Of a stretch of 64,000 nucleotides of DNA, positions 56,170-63,664 are shown piece after piece. The notes under the pieces are model-generated. The model ran no database searches, had not been told where the DNA came from, and worked only from the letters and a program-made list of their open reading frames with translations. A program made the translations under genes and the position numbers. The stretch's first letter is position 1, and each line of letters opens with the position of its first letter. The stretch spans positions 152,820 to 216,819 of the forward strand of contig JARLHI010000042.1 of NCBI GenBank assembly GCA_031292355.1, read 5' to 3'. This DNA comes from Candidatus Obscuribacterales bacterium (GTDB lineage Bacteria; Cyanobacteriota; Vampirovibrionia; Obscuribacterales; Obscuribacteraceae).

Positions 56170-58478
56170 TTAGCTCGCTTTCCCTGCATAAGAGCTTGTA
56201 GAGCCAGCTTGGAGTCAGAGTCTTTTGGCGACATTTTTGTCGTCACGAGTAATTCGGCGATAGCTCCATTTATATCACCCATATCCCGTAAAGCAAGTCC
56301 CAGCGCTCGATGCAGCTTGGCGTTCTGAGGGGCAATTTTTACAGCCAGTCTGTATTCAGTCACCGCATCTGCATGAGCCTGTTTTTTACTATAAACCCAG
56401 GCTAAATTAGAGTGGGTATCTGGATCATTTGGAGCGAGACTCACAGCCAATTTGGCTTCCTTTACGGCTTCTGCTGTACGGTTAATATTAGCAAGAGTCC
56501 AGGAAAGACCGAGATGACCTTCGGAATATCGCGGATTTAAATCAATTGAGTGCCTGAATTCAAGCAACGCTGCGTCCCATTTTCCGGCATTACCGAGGGC
56601 CAAACCGTATCGCGCGTGCACAACGGGGTCTTTAGGATCGAGTGCCAATGCCGTTTTGTATTCAGCTAAGGCGTCGTCCGCGTTGTGATCGGCAGCATAA
56701 CACTGGGCCATAATTAGATGAGGCACCACTAAACGGTCGTTCAATTTTATGGCTTTGCGACATTCTGCAATAGCCGTCTTATAAGCCTCTTTCTTTCGCA
56801 GACATTCAGCCAGATAGGCGTGGGCAAGAGCATTTCCGTGATCTATGCGCAAGGTGTCGTTGTATTCGTCAGAAGCTTCTGAATACTTACCAAGCAATCT
56901 CAATGCTTCGCCGCGCATAAAGTGAGCATCACCGCTGGTGGCACGTATAGCCACGATCGCATCTGCTTCTTTGAGAGCTTCTTCAAAGTCAGACATTCCA
57001 AGGAGCACCTTCGCCAGCATATAATGCCCTTTAAAGCTCTTCGGATCGAGTTTTATCACTTCTTCGAATTCAAGCAAGGCGTTAGTCAGGTCTCTTCGCT
57101 CGAGAAACATATCGCCAGCTTGCATGTGTTTGTCGATTCGCCGCCCCTTATTTTCCAACCGCTCTTGAGCACTTGTGTCAAACGCTTTGGTTGGAATATT
57201 GTCCCCATCGTTTTCTCCGCCCAGACGTCCAAAATGCTCAGCCGAAGCAGCGTCAGGTCCTTTGTCTTTGGTGTTGCTTTCGTGAGCTACCGATTTTTCT
57301 GCACTTGCATGCTCAGACTCGGTGGCTTCCGTGTCCGATTCAGATGTCATTCCCGCACTAGTAGTTGTAGACTCGGCTTGCTCGGAAGATTGAGTTGGAT
57401 CCGGTTTCTTTGTGTTTTTCTTACCAAACAACCGGCTCATAGTACTTTCAGATTTTGGTATGGCAAATTCTTTAGCTGATTGCGGTGGCGCTGTCTCCGC
57501 GTCGGCATGATCGGCTGTGGTTGCAGGCGCTGATACTACTGGTGCTATTGTAGGGGTTGAAGCAGGCTGAGCGGGCGCATCGTCAACAACTTTTTGTGTG
57601 CGTTTTTCAACAGGTTTTGCCTGCAAGTCACCTTGCTCTTGCACGACTGGCTTAGACTCAGCAGGCTCAGAAGTTTTAGGTGACTCCAGCCTCTTAAAGC
57701 TTTTCTTGCCAAATAACTTGCTTACCTTACCCTCAGATTTGGGGTGCGCTGTCTCGTTGGCCGGTTGAATTGGCGCCTCGGCATGGGAATCAGCTGGCAT
57801 TTCAGGCGCCGATACCACCGGTGCTACTACAGGAGCCGTCGCAGGTGCTGGCTCTATCTTTGGTTTCGCTTCTACGTGCGCTTCTGCTTCTGGTGCAGAC
57901 ACAGGTGGAGCGGGCGTTTCGTCGACAACTTTCGGCACTGGTTTCTCGGCAGGAGTTTCATCAGGTTTTACCTGTAAGTCGCCTTGACCGATTGGCTTTT
58001 CAACGCGATGCTCAGAGTCTTTACTGGACTTTTTAGAATTGAACAAACCCAGTTTGCCAATCACAGTGAAAGCAGCACCACGAATTTTTGCTTTGCCTTC
58101 AGGATCCGAGGCCGCAGTTGGATCCGTAGCAGCTGAATGCTCTGATTCAGTTTTACTCGAGTCCTGGCCCCGTTCTTGCACACCAGCTGCTGTGGCTGGC
58201 TCAATGGGCTGAACCATAGGCTTTAAATCCTGAGTAACAGGTTCCGTTTGAGCGGGCGTTGCAGCTGAGCTCGCTGCGGGCACCGCCTGAACGTCAGATG
58301 CAGGAGAGACCGCAGGAGCGGCTGCGCTTGAGGTGTCTGGTGCAGCGGCGTCTGCGTTTTTCTTGTGATGCTCGCCAAATCCAAAAGCGCATAGGCCTGG
58401 CGCATTGGCAGACAGCACCAGCCAACTACTCAAAGCAACTATGCCAAGACTTCTTTTGAATTGTGAAGACGCACTCAT
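56166..58478 (-). CDS. Exported TPR protein with long Pro/Ala/Glu-rich linker
   Basis: This is a 770-residue protein. It has a signal peptide (LGIVALSSWLVLSANAPGLCA). A 400-residue low-complexity region rich in Ala, Pro, Glu and Val follows, with internal repeats (KLFGKKSFKRLESPKTSEPA and RLFGKKNTKKPDPTQSSEQA). About eight TPRs run from residue 450 to 750 (ALLEFEEVIKLDPKSFKGHY, ALAEYKTALALDPKDPVVHA, ALLEFRHSIDLNPRYSEGHL). The linker repeats suggest spacing or wall crossing. Function is unknown. Confidence 0.88.
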   Translation of the reverse strand: MSASSQFKRSLGIVALSSWLVLSANAPGLCAFGFGEHHKKNADAAAPDTSSAAAPAVSPASDVQAVPAASSAATPAQTEPVTQDLKPMVQPIEPATAAGVQERGQDSSKTESEHSAATDPTAASDPEGKAKIRGAAFTVIGKLGLFNSKKSSKDSEHRVEKPIGQGDLQVKPDETPAEKPVPKVVDETPAPPVSAPEAEAHVEAKPKIEPAPATAPVVAPVVSAPEMPADSHAEAPIQPANETAHPKSEGKVSKLFGKKSFKRLESPKTSEPAESKPVVQEQGDLQAKPVEKRTQKVVDDAPAQPASTPTIAPVVSAPATTADHADAETAPPQSAKEFAIPKSESTMSRLFGKKNTKKPDPTQSSEQAESTTTSAGMTSESDTEATESEHASAEKSVAHESNTKDKGPDAASAEHFGRLGGENDGDNIPTKAFDTSAQERLENKGRRIDKHMQAGDMFLERRDLTNALLEFEEVIKLDPKSFKGHYMLAKVLLGMSDFEEALKEADAIVAIRATSGDAHFMRGEALRLLGKYSEASDEYNDTLRIDHGNALAHAYLAECLRKKEAYKTAIAECRKAIKLNDRLVVPHLIMAQCYAADHNADDALAEYKTALALDPKDPVVHARYGLALGNAGKWDAALLEFRHSIDLNPRYSEGHLGLSWTLANINRTAEAVKEAKLAVSLAPNDPDTHSNLAWVYSKKQAHADAVTEYRLAVKIAPQNAKLHRALGLALRDMGDINGAIAELLVTTKMSPKDSDSKLALQALMQGKRAN

Positions 58479-58567
58479 GTAGTACTCGATTGGAACTTGC
58501 TCTCAAGCTTCAAACTCAAATAATACAGCACCCATAGAGTTCAAATCAGTCTGCTTTGTGCAGAATT

Positions 58568-59491
58568 CTAAACACCGCTTCCAGCAACAACCTTGAGCAG
58601 CTCAACCTCGAACATTTTATCCACGCGAAATGTTCTCTCTTCTTTGACTCTATGACAATTAGCGGTTAAATAGAAATTGCCGCGATTCTGCATCACAGCA
58701 GTAGGCGTCACTTTTCTTTTCTGCCTGCGAGCTCCCTGATAAACAAAACTAATCGCGGCCCCAGTCGCTATGGCATCACGAATAATCTGAGCCTGACGAA
58801 CGACTTCTGGATCTGGCTCGAACCAACCATTCTCGGATTCAGCGTCTCGATTGAAGGCAAAGGTGCAGCCTAGCGCTTTCAAGGCACTCCAAGTAGTCAA
58901 ATTGAATTCCGCGCAGGCAACCTTGGCGAGAATATTCTTCACGTGATGACTATCTGCAAGCGCGCGGTGATAGCCATCAGCTTCGAGTTGAAAATATTCA
59001 ACCAGTGTTTGCAAGCGATGATTCGGTGCATCCTTGAGCAAACGCCTTGTCAAAGGCAATGTGTCGACCACTACGTTGCCTGGCATCTCCAGCCCCAATT
59101 TAGTCATTGCAATTTGCAAAAAGCCAACGTCAAAAGGCGCATTATGTGCCACCAAAACTGTTTCATGCGAGCCAATCCACTCGATAAAGCGAGGTATGAC
59201 TTCTGCAGCTCGAGGAGCATCAGCTACCATTTTATCGGTGATACCGTGAACGTTTGTGACTTCAGGCGGTATGTCACACTCGGGATTGATTAATGACGAA
59301 AACGTTGTCAGCTCAGTGGTGCCTAGTTTGAATTTCACACCAGAAAGTTCAACAAGTCGTGCGGCAATCGGCGAAAGACCTGTTGTCTCAGTATCGAAAG
59401 CGACAAATTCGATATCGAACAGATCTACCTCTGCACCACTTTTACATATTCGCTCAAGCGCATTCATTTCGACAATTTCTCTGACATCCAA
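58568..59491 (-). CDS. DnaQ-type 3'-5' exonuclease fused to a WYL-like domain
   Basis: This is a 307-residue protein. The exonuclease part carries ExoI FDTETTGLS (Asp33, Glu35), ExoII HNAPFDVGFLQ and ExoIII HRALADSHHV, so it looks active. After residue about 230 comes a domain with ISFVYQGARRQKRKVTPTAV and RGNFYLTANCHRVKEERTFR, which matches the WYL pattern (ligand- or nucleic-acid-sensing). DnaQ proper is the polymerase III epsilon subunit; this stand-alone form is more like a repair or RNA-trimming exonuclease. The start is TTG; an ATG is at 59467. Confidence 0.85.
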   Translation of the reverse strand: MDVREIVEMNALERICKSGAEVDLFDIEFVAFDTETTGLSPIAARLVELSGVKFKLGTTELTTFSSLINPECDIPPEVTNVHGITDKMVADAPRAAEVIPRFIEWIGSHETVLVAHNAPFDVGFLQIAMTKLGLEMPGNVVVDTLPLTRRLLKDAPNHRLQTLVEYFQLEADGYHRALADSHHVKNILAKVACAEFNLTTWSALKALGCTFAFNRDAESENGWFEPDPEVVRQAQIIRDAIATGAAISFVYQGARRQKRKVTPTAVMQNRGNFYLTANCHRVKEERTFRVDKMFEVELLKVVAGSGV

Positions 59492-59629
59492 TAGCGTATT
59501 TCCCTTGAATGGCTCTATACTGACACTTGCTCATTCTATGTAATCTGCCGCGCACGATCAATGATCTTTTTCACCAACATCATCAAACGATCACTGATAA
59601 AACAACATTGGACCAGACTGATATATACA

Positions 59630-60409
59630 ATGCCTATACAAGTCAAAAGTACTACTGTAGCCATTCTACTCCTTTCCTCTTGGCTTTGGTCAACGCAAAA
59701 TTTAGGAAATTGTGTACCGGCCAAAATGGTTTCGTTAGAAAAACAAAACCAGGGAAACATTTACCGGTCGGTCATTGATGATTCCCTTAGCAGCACCATA
59801 TGTGACACCAACAGAAAAATCATCGCCGACGCTTGTGCCCAAAATGATTCTGTCCTCGATTACAAAAATCTGGTCACAGCAGTAGGCGATGATGCCAATC
59901 CTATAACAGCAAAGATTTTTTCGTACGCAGATAGAGAAACTCGAAAGATTATCAACTTTGCTGGCAACGCAGACACCAGCGCTGAAGACCGCGCAAATGC
60001 CCTGCATCATTTGGGACTGCTGCTTCGCCCCATGCTAGATTTTTACTTTCGTTCAAACTACATCGAATTAAAACTCGAAGAAGGAGATCCACTCCGACGA
60101 CCTGCTCCATACGATATTGAACCTCTGAAGCTGGCGCAGGTAGGGCATGATGCTCAATCAATCTCGCGTCACGGTTTCGAATATGGTGACATCGACAAGA
60201 CCCAACCGACTTCCACCCAAGGCAAAAAGCTCTACGAAAAAGCGACCTATCATTCGATCGTCAAAGAACTAGGCGTCAAAGAAACTCAAAGACGGTGGAA
60301 CACCATCGAACAACTGATCAAGGTCAAATTTCCACAAAAGTCAGCACAGATAATTGCCGCGCTCAAGCAAAGTAAATGTTCAAACGCGACTAAATTCGAG
60401 GACTATTAG
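59630..60409 (+). CDS. Exported protein, Het-C/zinc-phospholipase C-like helical domain
   Basis: This 259-residue protein has an N-terminal hydrophobic signal (STTVAILLLSSWLWSTQNLG). The stretch ANALHHLGLLLRPMLDFYFR and the following SNYIEL recall the Het-C and phospholipase C pattern ALHxLGxxxHxxQDFxxHSN. The usual His residues at two places are Arg here, so metal binding may be lost. Start chosen at ATG 59630, with ATG 59561 possible; neither has an SD. The last 20 nt overlap the convergent E1-like gene. Role unknown. Confidence 0.55.
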   Translation: MPIQVKSTTVAILLLSSWLWSTQNLGNCVPAKMVSLEKQNQGNIYRSVIDDSLSSTICDTNRKIIADACAQNDSVLDYKNLVTAVGDDANPITAKIFSYADRETRKIINFAGNADTSAEDRANALHHLGLLLRPMLDFYFRSNYIELKLEEGDPLRRPAPYDIEPLKLAQVGHDAQSISRHGFEYGDIDKTQPTSTQGKKLYEKATYHSIVKELGVKETQRRWNTIEQLIKVKFPQKSAQIIAALKQSKCSNATKFEDY

Positions 60410-61112
60410 CTCTGCCGCAATCAGGGCAATCGCGTCGTGGATCCAGTCCACGAATTGATTCGAATTCACCGCTTAAAAAGTCGAATTTGTGTAGTTCGTT
60501 TCCTTGACTGATGCCCAGACGGGCAATGACTTTGATAGTATCGATGGCCTGAATGGCCGCCACCATAGACATAATCGCCACAAGGCCAGCATCATCAGCT
60601 GTCTCCAGGGGAACATCATCGATGCCCGCCTGCGGAAATGCACAGCGCAAACACGCAGATTTCCCTGGCACCATCATATATGTTTGAAAGCGAAACCGAG
60701 AACCGCCTGCGTGCACGAGTGGTTTATCCAAAAGCATGCAGACGTCACTTGCCAGTAATTTCTGTTGCCAATTATCGAGACAATCCACGACAACATCAGC
60801 GTCGGCAATCATTTGTTCTGAACGCTGCGCCTCAAAACTCCAGGCGCGACAAACAATTTCACTGTCCTTATTTCTCCAGTTTGAGCCGGCGATGGCCCGG
60901 CTGGCGTCAGATAATAACTTAGGATTTTCATCAAGCAAAATAATCTTGCCGACACCAGCAAGACTCAATTGTTTAGCGACGGTCTCTCCAGTCCAACGCA
61001 TGCCCAAAACTAGCACCGTCGACGATATCAATCGAAGTTGCGCTTCTTCGCTCATTCCCGGTAGGGCAAGCTGTTTTCGATATTGAATCTTTTGAGAATC
61101 ACTAAGTGGAAT
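60390..61112 (-). CDS. E1-like (ThiF/MoeB-type) adenylyltransferase, probable ATT start
   Basis: This 240-residue E1-like protein starts at an ATT codon (61112) with GGAG 7 nt upstream (61120-61123). The in-frame ORF then reads IPLSDSQKIQYRKQLALPGM, the typical N-terminus of ThiF/MoeB. The first ATG (61055) would remove it. The nucleotide loop is degenerate (VLVLGMRWTGETV instead of GAGGLG), while VVDCLDNWQQK and the Cys pairs CLRC and CPDC (zinc site) are kept. It could adenylate a ubiquitin-like carrier, but no ThiS or MoaD gene is close. Confidence 0.85.
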   Translation of the reverse strand: MPLSDSQKIQYRKQLALPGMSEEAQLRLISSTVLVLGMRWTGETVAKQLSLAGVGKIILLDENPKLLSDASRAIAGSNWRNKDSEIVCRAWSFEAQRSEQMIADADVVVDCLDNWQQKLLASDVCMLLDKPLVHAGGSRFRFQTYMMVPGKSACLRCAFPQAGIDDVPLETADDAGLVAIMSMVAAIQAIDTIKVIARLGISQGNELHKFDFLSGEFESIRGLDPRRDCPDCGRANSPRI

Positions 61113-61178
61113 GTTTTGTCTCCAGCAATGGGCTTATTTCGAGAAACCCGATTTAAGAATAACCCATAACGACCAAAA

Positions 61179-61196
61179 ACCCCCCTTACGGGAGGT
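61179..61196 (-). terminator. Terminator of paralogue 1
   Basis: On the minus strand ACCTCCC and GGGGGGT pair (one G-U) around GTAA and are followed by TTTTGG. It is 40 nt past the stop of the first paralogue. Confidence 0.75.
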
Positions 61197-61236
61197 CTCT
61201 GGCTGGCGTTGGCGGGGGAAAAACTGAACTATTTGA

Positions 61237-61779
61237 TTAGCTGAACAAGTTAGCGTCACGGGCTGATGCTACGAGCCAGTTGATACAACCTGGTGTTGCC
61301 AGACCACCTGTCACACCAGCAGCACCGAAGAGAACTTTCTTCATAGCCTGTTGGGTGCCTGCAGCCATGTGCATGAAGCCAAAGATCATGGTTGGTCCGC
61401 CCCAGGCAATTCCCAGGATTTCCAAACCGTTAGCAATGATGTTGAGCAAAGCTTCTAAGTTAGCAAGGTTGTTGACGCGGACTGTACCAGCTGTGTTGAC
61501 GCCAGTAATGTAGGTGGCATCCTGTCCTTGTGGACCAACGGTACCATTCGTCGCAGCTTGCAATGTTGGTGCGTTGTTGCCAGGTCCAGCCTGGTTCATG
61601 GTTTGCGAACCAGTATTAATCTGTTGGTCACGCCCCATACTTCCTTGACCGGCTGACGAAAATGCGTCGTTAGCGTTTGCCACTGTGGCTTGAGCATGGG
61701 CTGGAGCGATCGAGAGACCGAGGGTCAAAGCTGACATAACGACAAAAGAAGCGGCAGATTTAGTAAGAGTAACTTTCAT
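61237..61779 (-). CDS. Secreted two-helix protein, tandem paralogue 1 (VirB2/TrbC-like topology)
   Basis: This is a 180-residue protein. It has a signal peptide (LTKSAASFVVMSALTLGLSI, cleavage near AHAQ), then a Gly/Asn/Gln-rich variable region to about residue 65. A conserved part follows with ATYITGVNTAGTVRVNNL and two hydrophobic helices (LLNIIANGLEILGIAWGGPT, then VLFGAAGVTGGLATPGCINW) joined by the short charged loop TQQAMKK. Topology and size after cleavage suit a VirB2/TrbC pilin, but the sequence match is not certain. GGGGAGG precedes the ATG inside a hairpin. Confidence 0.8.
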   Translation of the reverse strand: MKVTLTKSAASFVVMSALTLGLSIAPAHAQATVANANDAFSSAGQGSMGRDQQINTGSQTMNQAGPGNNAPTLQAATNGTVGPQGQDATYITGVNTAGTVRVNNLANLEALLNIIANGLEILGIAWGGPTMIFGFMHMAAGTQQAMKKVLFGAAGVTGGLATPGCINWLVASARDANLFS

Positions 61780-61786
61780 ACAAGAA

Positions 61787-61801
61787 CAACCTCCCCGGTT
61801 G
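61787..61801 (-). promoter_or_regulatory. Leader hairpin around the Shine-Dalgarno of paralogue 1
   Basis: CAACC (61801-61797 on the minus strand) and GGTTG (61791-61787) pair around GGGGA, so the SD GGGGAGG is partly in the loop. The same layout is found before paralogues 2 (62614-62628) and 3 (63411-63425). Confidence 0.55.
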
Positions 61802-61874
61802 AGTCTCTATATTCGTAATAGAAATGAGTGGTAGTAAGGATTTGAAGGCGCGGACTTGAACTGAACAGGGTTAT

Positions 61875-61903
61875 AGATTAATCGCAAGTAATAATGAAGT
61901 CAA
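61875..61903 (-). promoter_or_regulatory. Promoter of paralogue 1
   Basis: TTGACT (61903-61898) and TAATCT (61880-61875) lie 17 bp apart on the minus strand. The same boxes with the same spacing precede paralogues 2 and 3. Transcription should start near 61868, giving a leader of about 89 nt. Confidence 0.7.
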
Positions 61904-61997
61904 GCGCCGTTTTGTTGGCTAGACAACACTTATGAGGTTTTTCTCCAGATTGCGTAATTTCCGTATTGCGATGGCTTTACTTGTCCTGTGTGCACAA

Positions 61998-62030
61998 AAA
62001 AAGTCCGATTGATTTTCAACCGGACTTTTT
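61998..62030 (-). terminator. Terminator of paralogue 2
   Basis: AAAAAGTCCG (61998-62007) pairs with CGGACTTTTT (62021-62030), 10 bp with a 13-nt loop, followed on the minus strand by TT. It is 20 nt past the paralogue 2 stop. Confidence 0.85.
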
Positions 62031-62050
62031 GCAACTGGATTTATTTCAAA

Positions 62051-62605
62051 CTAACTAAACAAGTTAGCGTCACGAGCGGATGCTACGAGCCAGTTGATGC
62101 AACCTGGTGTTGCCAAACCGCCTGTTACGCCAGCCGCACCAAATAGAACTCTCTTCATAGCGTCATGAGTTCCAGCAGCCATATGCATGAAGCCCATGAT
62201 CATGGTTGGCCCACCCCAGGCAATTCCCAGAATTTCCAAACCGTTAGCAATGATATTGAGCAACGCTTCTAAGTTCGCTAGGTTGTTGACGCGCACTGTA
62301 CCAGCGGTGTTCACGCCAGTGATGTAGGTGGCATCAGCACCTTGAGGGCCTACAGTACCGTTGGTGGCAGCTTGCAGTGTTGGTGCGTTCACACCAGGTC
62401 CTGCTTGATTCATGGTTTGCGATCCAGTGTTAATCGCCGTATCACGACCTAGCGAACCATTAGCGCCAAGACCCTGACCAGCCGAGGAAAAAGCATCGGC
62501 AGAAGTTGCAGAGACTTGAGCTTGTGCTGGGGCGATCAAAAGACCGAGAGTCAAAGCGGACATAACTGCGAAAGAAGCTGCAGATTTAGTAAGCAAATTT
62601 TTCAT
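62051..62605 (-). CDS. Secreted two-helix protein, tandem paralogue 2
   Basis: This 184-residue copy has the same plan as paralogue 1. Differences are a longer variable part (SSAGQGLGANGSLGRDTAIN), MIMGFMHMAAGTHDAMKRVL at the helix boundary and signal LTLGLLIAPAQAQ. The C-terminal 80 residues are nearly identical to the other copies. The SD, the leader hairpin and the promoter are its own. Confidence 0.8.
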   Translation of the reverse strand: MKNLLTKSAASFAVMSALTLGLLIAPAQAQVSATSADAFSSAGQGLGANGSLGRDTAINTGSQTMNQAGPGVNAPTLQAATNGTVGPQGADATYITGVNTAGTVRVNNLANLEALLNIIANGLEILGIAWGGPTMIMGFMHMAAGTHDAMKRVLFGAAGVTGGLATPGCINWLVASARDANLFS

Positions 62606-62613
62606 AACAAGAA

Positions 62614-62628
62614 CAACCTCCCCGGTTG
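62614..62628 (-). promoter_or_regulatory. Leader hairpin around the Shine-Dalgarno of paralogue 2
   Basis: GGTTG and CAACC arms (62614-62618 and 62624-62628 on the plus strand) enclose the SD core, as in paralogues 1 and 3. Confidence 0.5.
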
Positions 62629-62693
62629 AGACTCTCTATATCTATCCGTGTGTCGTCGAAATTTGACAAGCAAACTTGAACTGATCACAAATT

Positions 62694-62722
62694 AGATTAA
62701 GCCCAACTAAGTTCAAAGTCAA
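62694..62722 (-). promoter_or_regulatory. Promoter of paralogue 2
   Basis: TTGACT (62722-62717) and TAATCT (62699-62694) with 17 bp between them. The spacer sequence differs from the other two copies while both boxes are the same, which supports real promoter function. Confidence 0.75.
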
Positions 62723-62801
62723 GCAGTCAATTTATTACAAAACCCAGTGAGCAAGCCCTTTCTCAAGATTCTATCAAGAGCATAGCTAGGATCATCTCAA
62801 C

Positions 62802-62836
62802 AAAAAAAAGAACGGTCCAGCAAGATGCTAGACCGT
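62802..62836 (-). terminator. Terminator of paralogue 3
   Basis: ACGGTC (62812-62817) pairs with GACCGT (62831-62836), extended by AGC/GCT after one mismatch. On the minus strand TTCTTTTTTTT follows. It is 25 nt past the stop. Confidence 0.85.
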
Positions 62837-62860
62837 CCGCAATTTTCGAGAACTAGACGA

Positions 62861-63403
62861 TTAGCTGAACAAGTTAGCGTCACGAGCTGATGCTACGAGC
62901 CAGTTGATGCAACCTGGTGTTGCCAGACCGCCTGTCACACCAGCAGCACCGAAGAGAACTCTCTTCATGGCGTCTTGTGTACCAGCAGCCATGTGCATGA
63001 AGCCCATGATCATGGTTGGTCCGCCCCAGGCAATTCCCAGGATTTCCAAACCATTAGCGATGATATTGAGCAAGGCTTCTAAGTTAGCAAGGTTATTGAC
63101 GCGGACAGTACCAGCCGTGTTAACACCGGTAATGTATGTAGCGTCTTGACCTTGTGGACCAACAGTACCATTCGTGGCAGCTTGCAACGTTGGTGCATTC
63201 GTGCCTGCCACAGCGGTATTGCTGGTTTGCGAGCCGGTATTGATCTGCGATCCTTGGTTGTACTTGCCTGTTCCGGCTGACGCGAATGCATCATTGGCAT
63301 TTGCGGGAGTGGCTTGAGCGTGGACTGGAGCGATTGAAAGACCGAGAGTCAAAGCGGACATAACGGCGAAAGAAGCGGCGGATTTAGTAAGTGAAATTTT
63401 CAT
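62861..63403 (-). CDS. Secreted two-helix protein, tandem paralogue 3
   Basis: This 180-residue copy starts at ATG 63403 with GAGGAGG 10 nt upstream. The ORF is open 24 codons further upstream but without support. The variable part reads DAFASAGTGKYNQGSQINTG. The conserved C-terminal part has TQDAMKRVLFGAAGVTGGLA. Signal: LTKSAASFAVMSALTLGLSI. Confidence 0.8.
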   Translation of the reverse strand: MKISLTKSAASFAVMSALTLGLSIAPVHAQATPANANDAFASAGTGKYNQGSQINTGSQTSNTAVAGTNAPTLQAATNGTVGPQGQDATYITGVNTAGTVRVNNLANLEALLNIIANGLEILGIAWGGPTMIMGFMHMAAGTQDAMKRVLFGAAGVTGGLATPGCINWLVASARDANLFS

Positions 63404-63410
63404 ACAAGAA

Positions 63411-63425
63411 CAACCTCCTCGGTTG
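63411..63425 (-). promoter_or_regulatory. Leader hairpin around the Shine-Dalgarno of paralogue 3
   Basis: CAACC and GGTTG arms (plus-strand positions 63411-63415 and 63421-63425) enclose GAGGA, so one loop base differs from copies 1 and 2 while the arms are kept. Confidence 0.5.
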
Positions 63426-63496
63426 AGTCTCTGTAACAGTATTAAAGGTAAACGTAGTAAGGGTTTGCGTAGCAAATGTGAATTGAAGACGGTTAT

Positions 63497-63525
63497 AGAT
63501 TAATCGCAAGCAATGACGAAGTCAA
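63497..63525 (-). promoter_or_regulatory. Promoter of paralogue 3
   Basis: TTGACT (63525-63520) and TAATCT (63502-63497) with 17 bp between, the same as for paralogues 1 and 2. Confidence 0.7.
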
Positions 63526-63613
63526 GCAGAATTTTGCTAGCCAAACGACATTCATGAGCTTTTCTCAAGATTGCACAAAGACTGTAGCCAGAGTGGGTCT
63601 CACGCAAAAGAAA

Positions 63614-63638
63614 ACGGTCCAGCTTGATGCTGGACCGT
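63614..63638 (-). terminator. Terminator of paralogue 4
   Basis: A perfect 10-bp stem (63614-63623 with 63629-63638), with loop ATCAA on the minus strand, then TTTTCTT. It is 27 nt past the paralogue 4 stop. Confidence 0.85.
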
Positions 63639-63664
63639 CCATATTTTTTTTTAGAACTAGGTCG

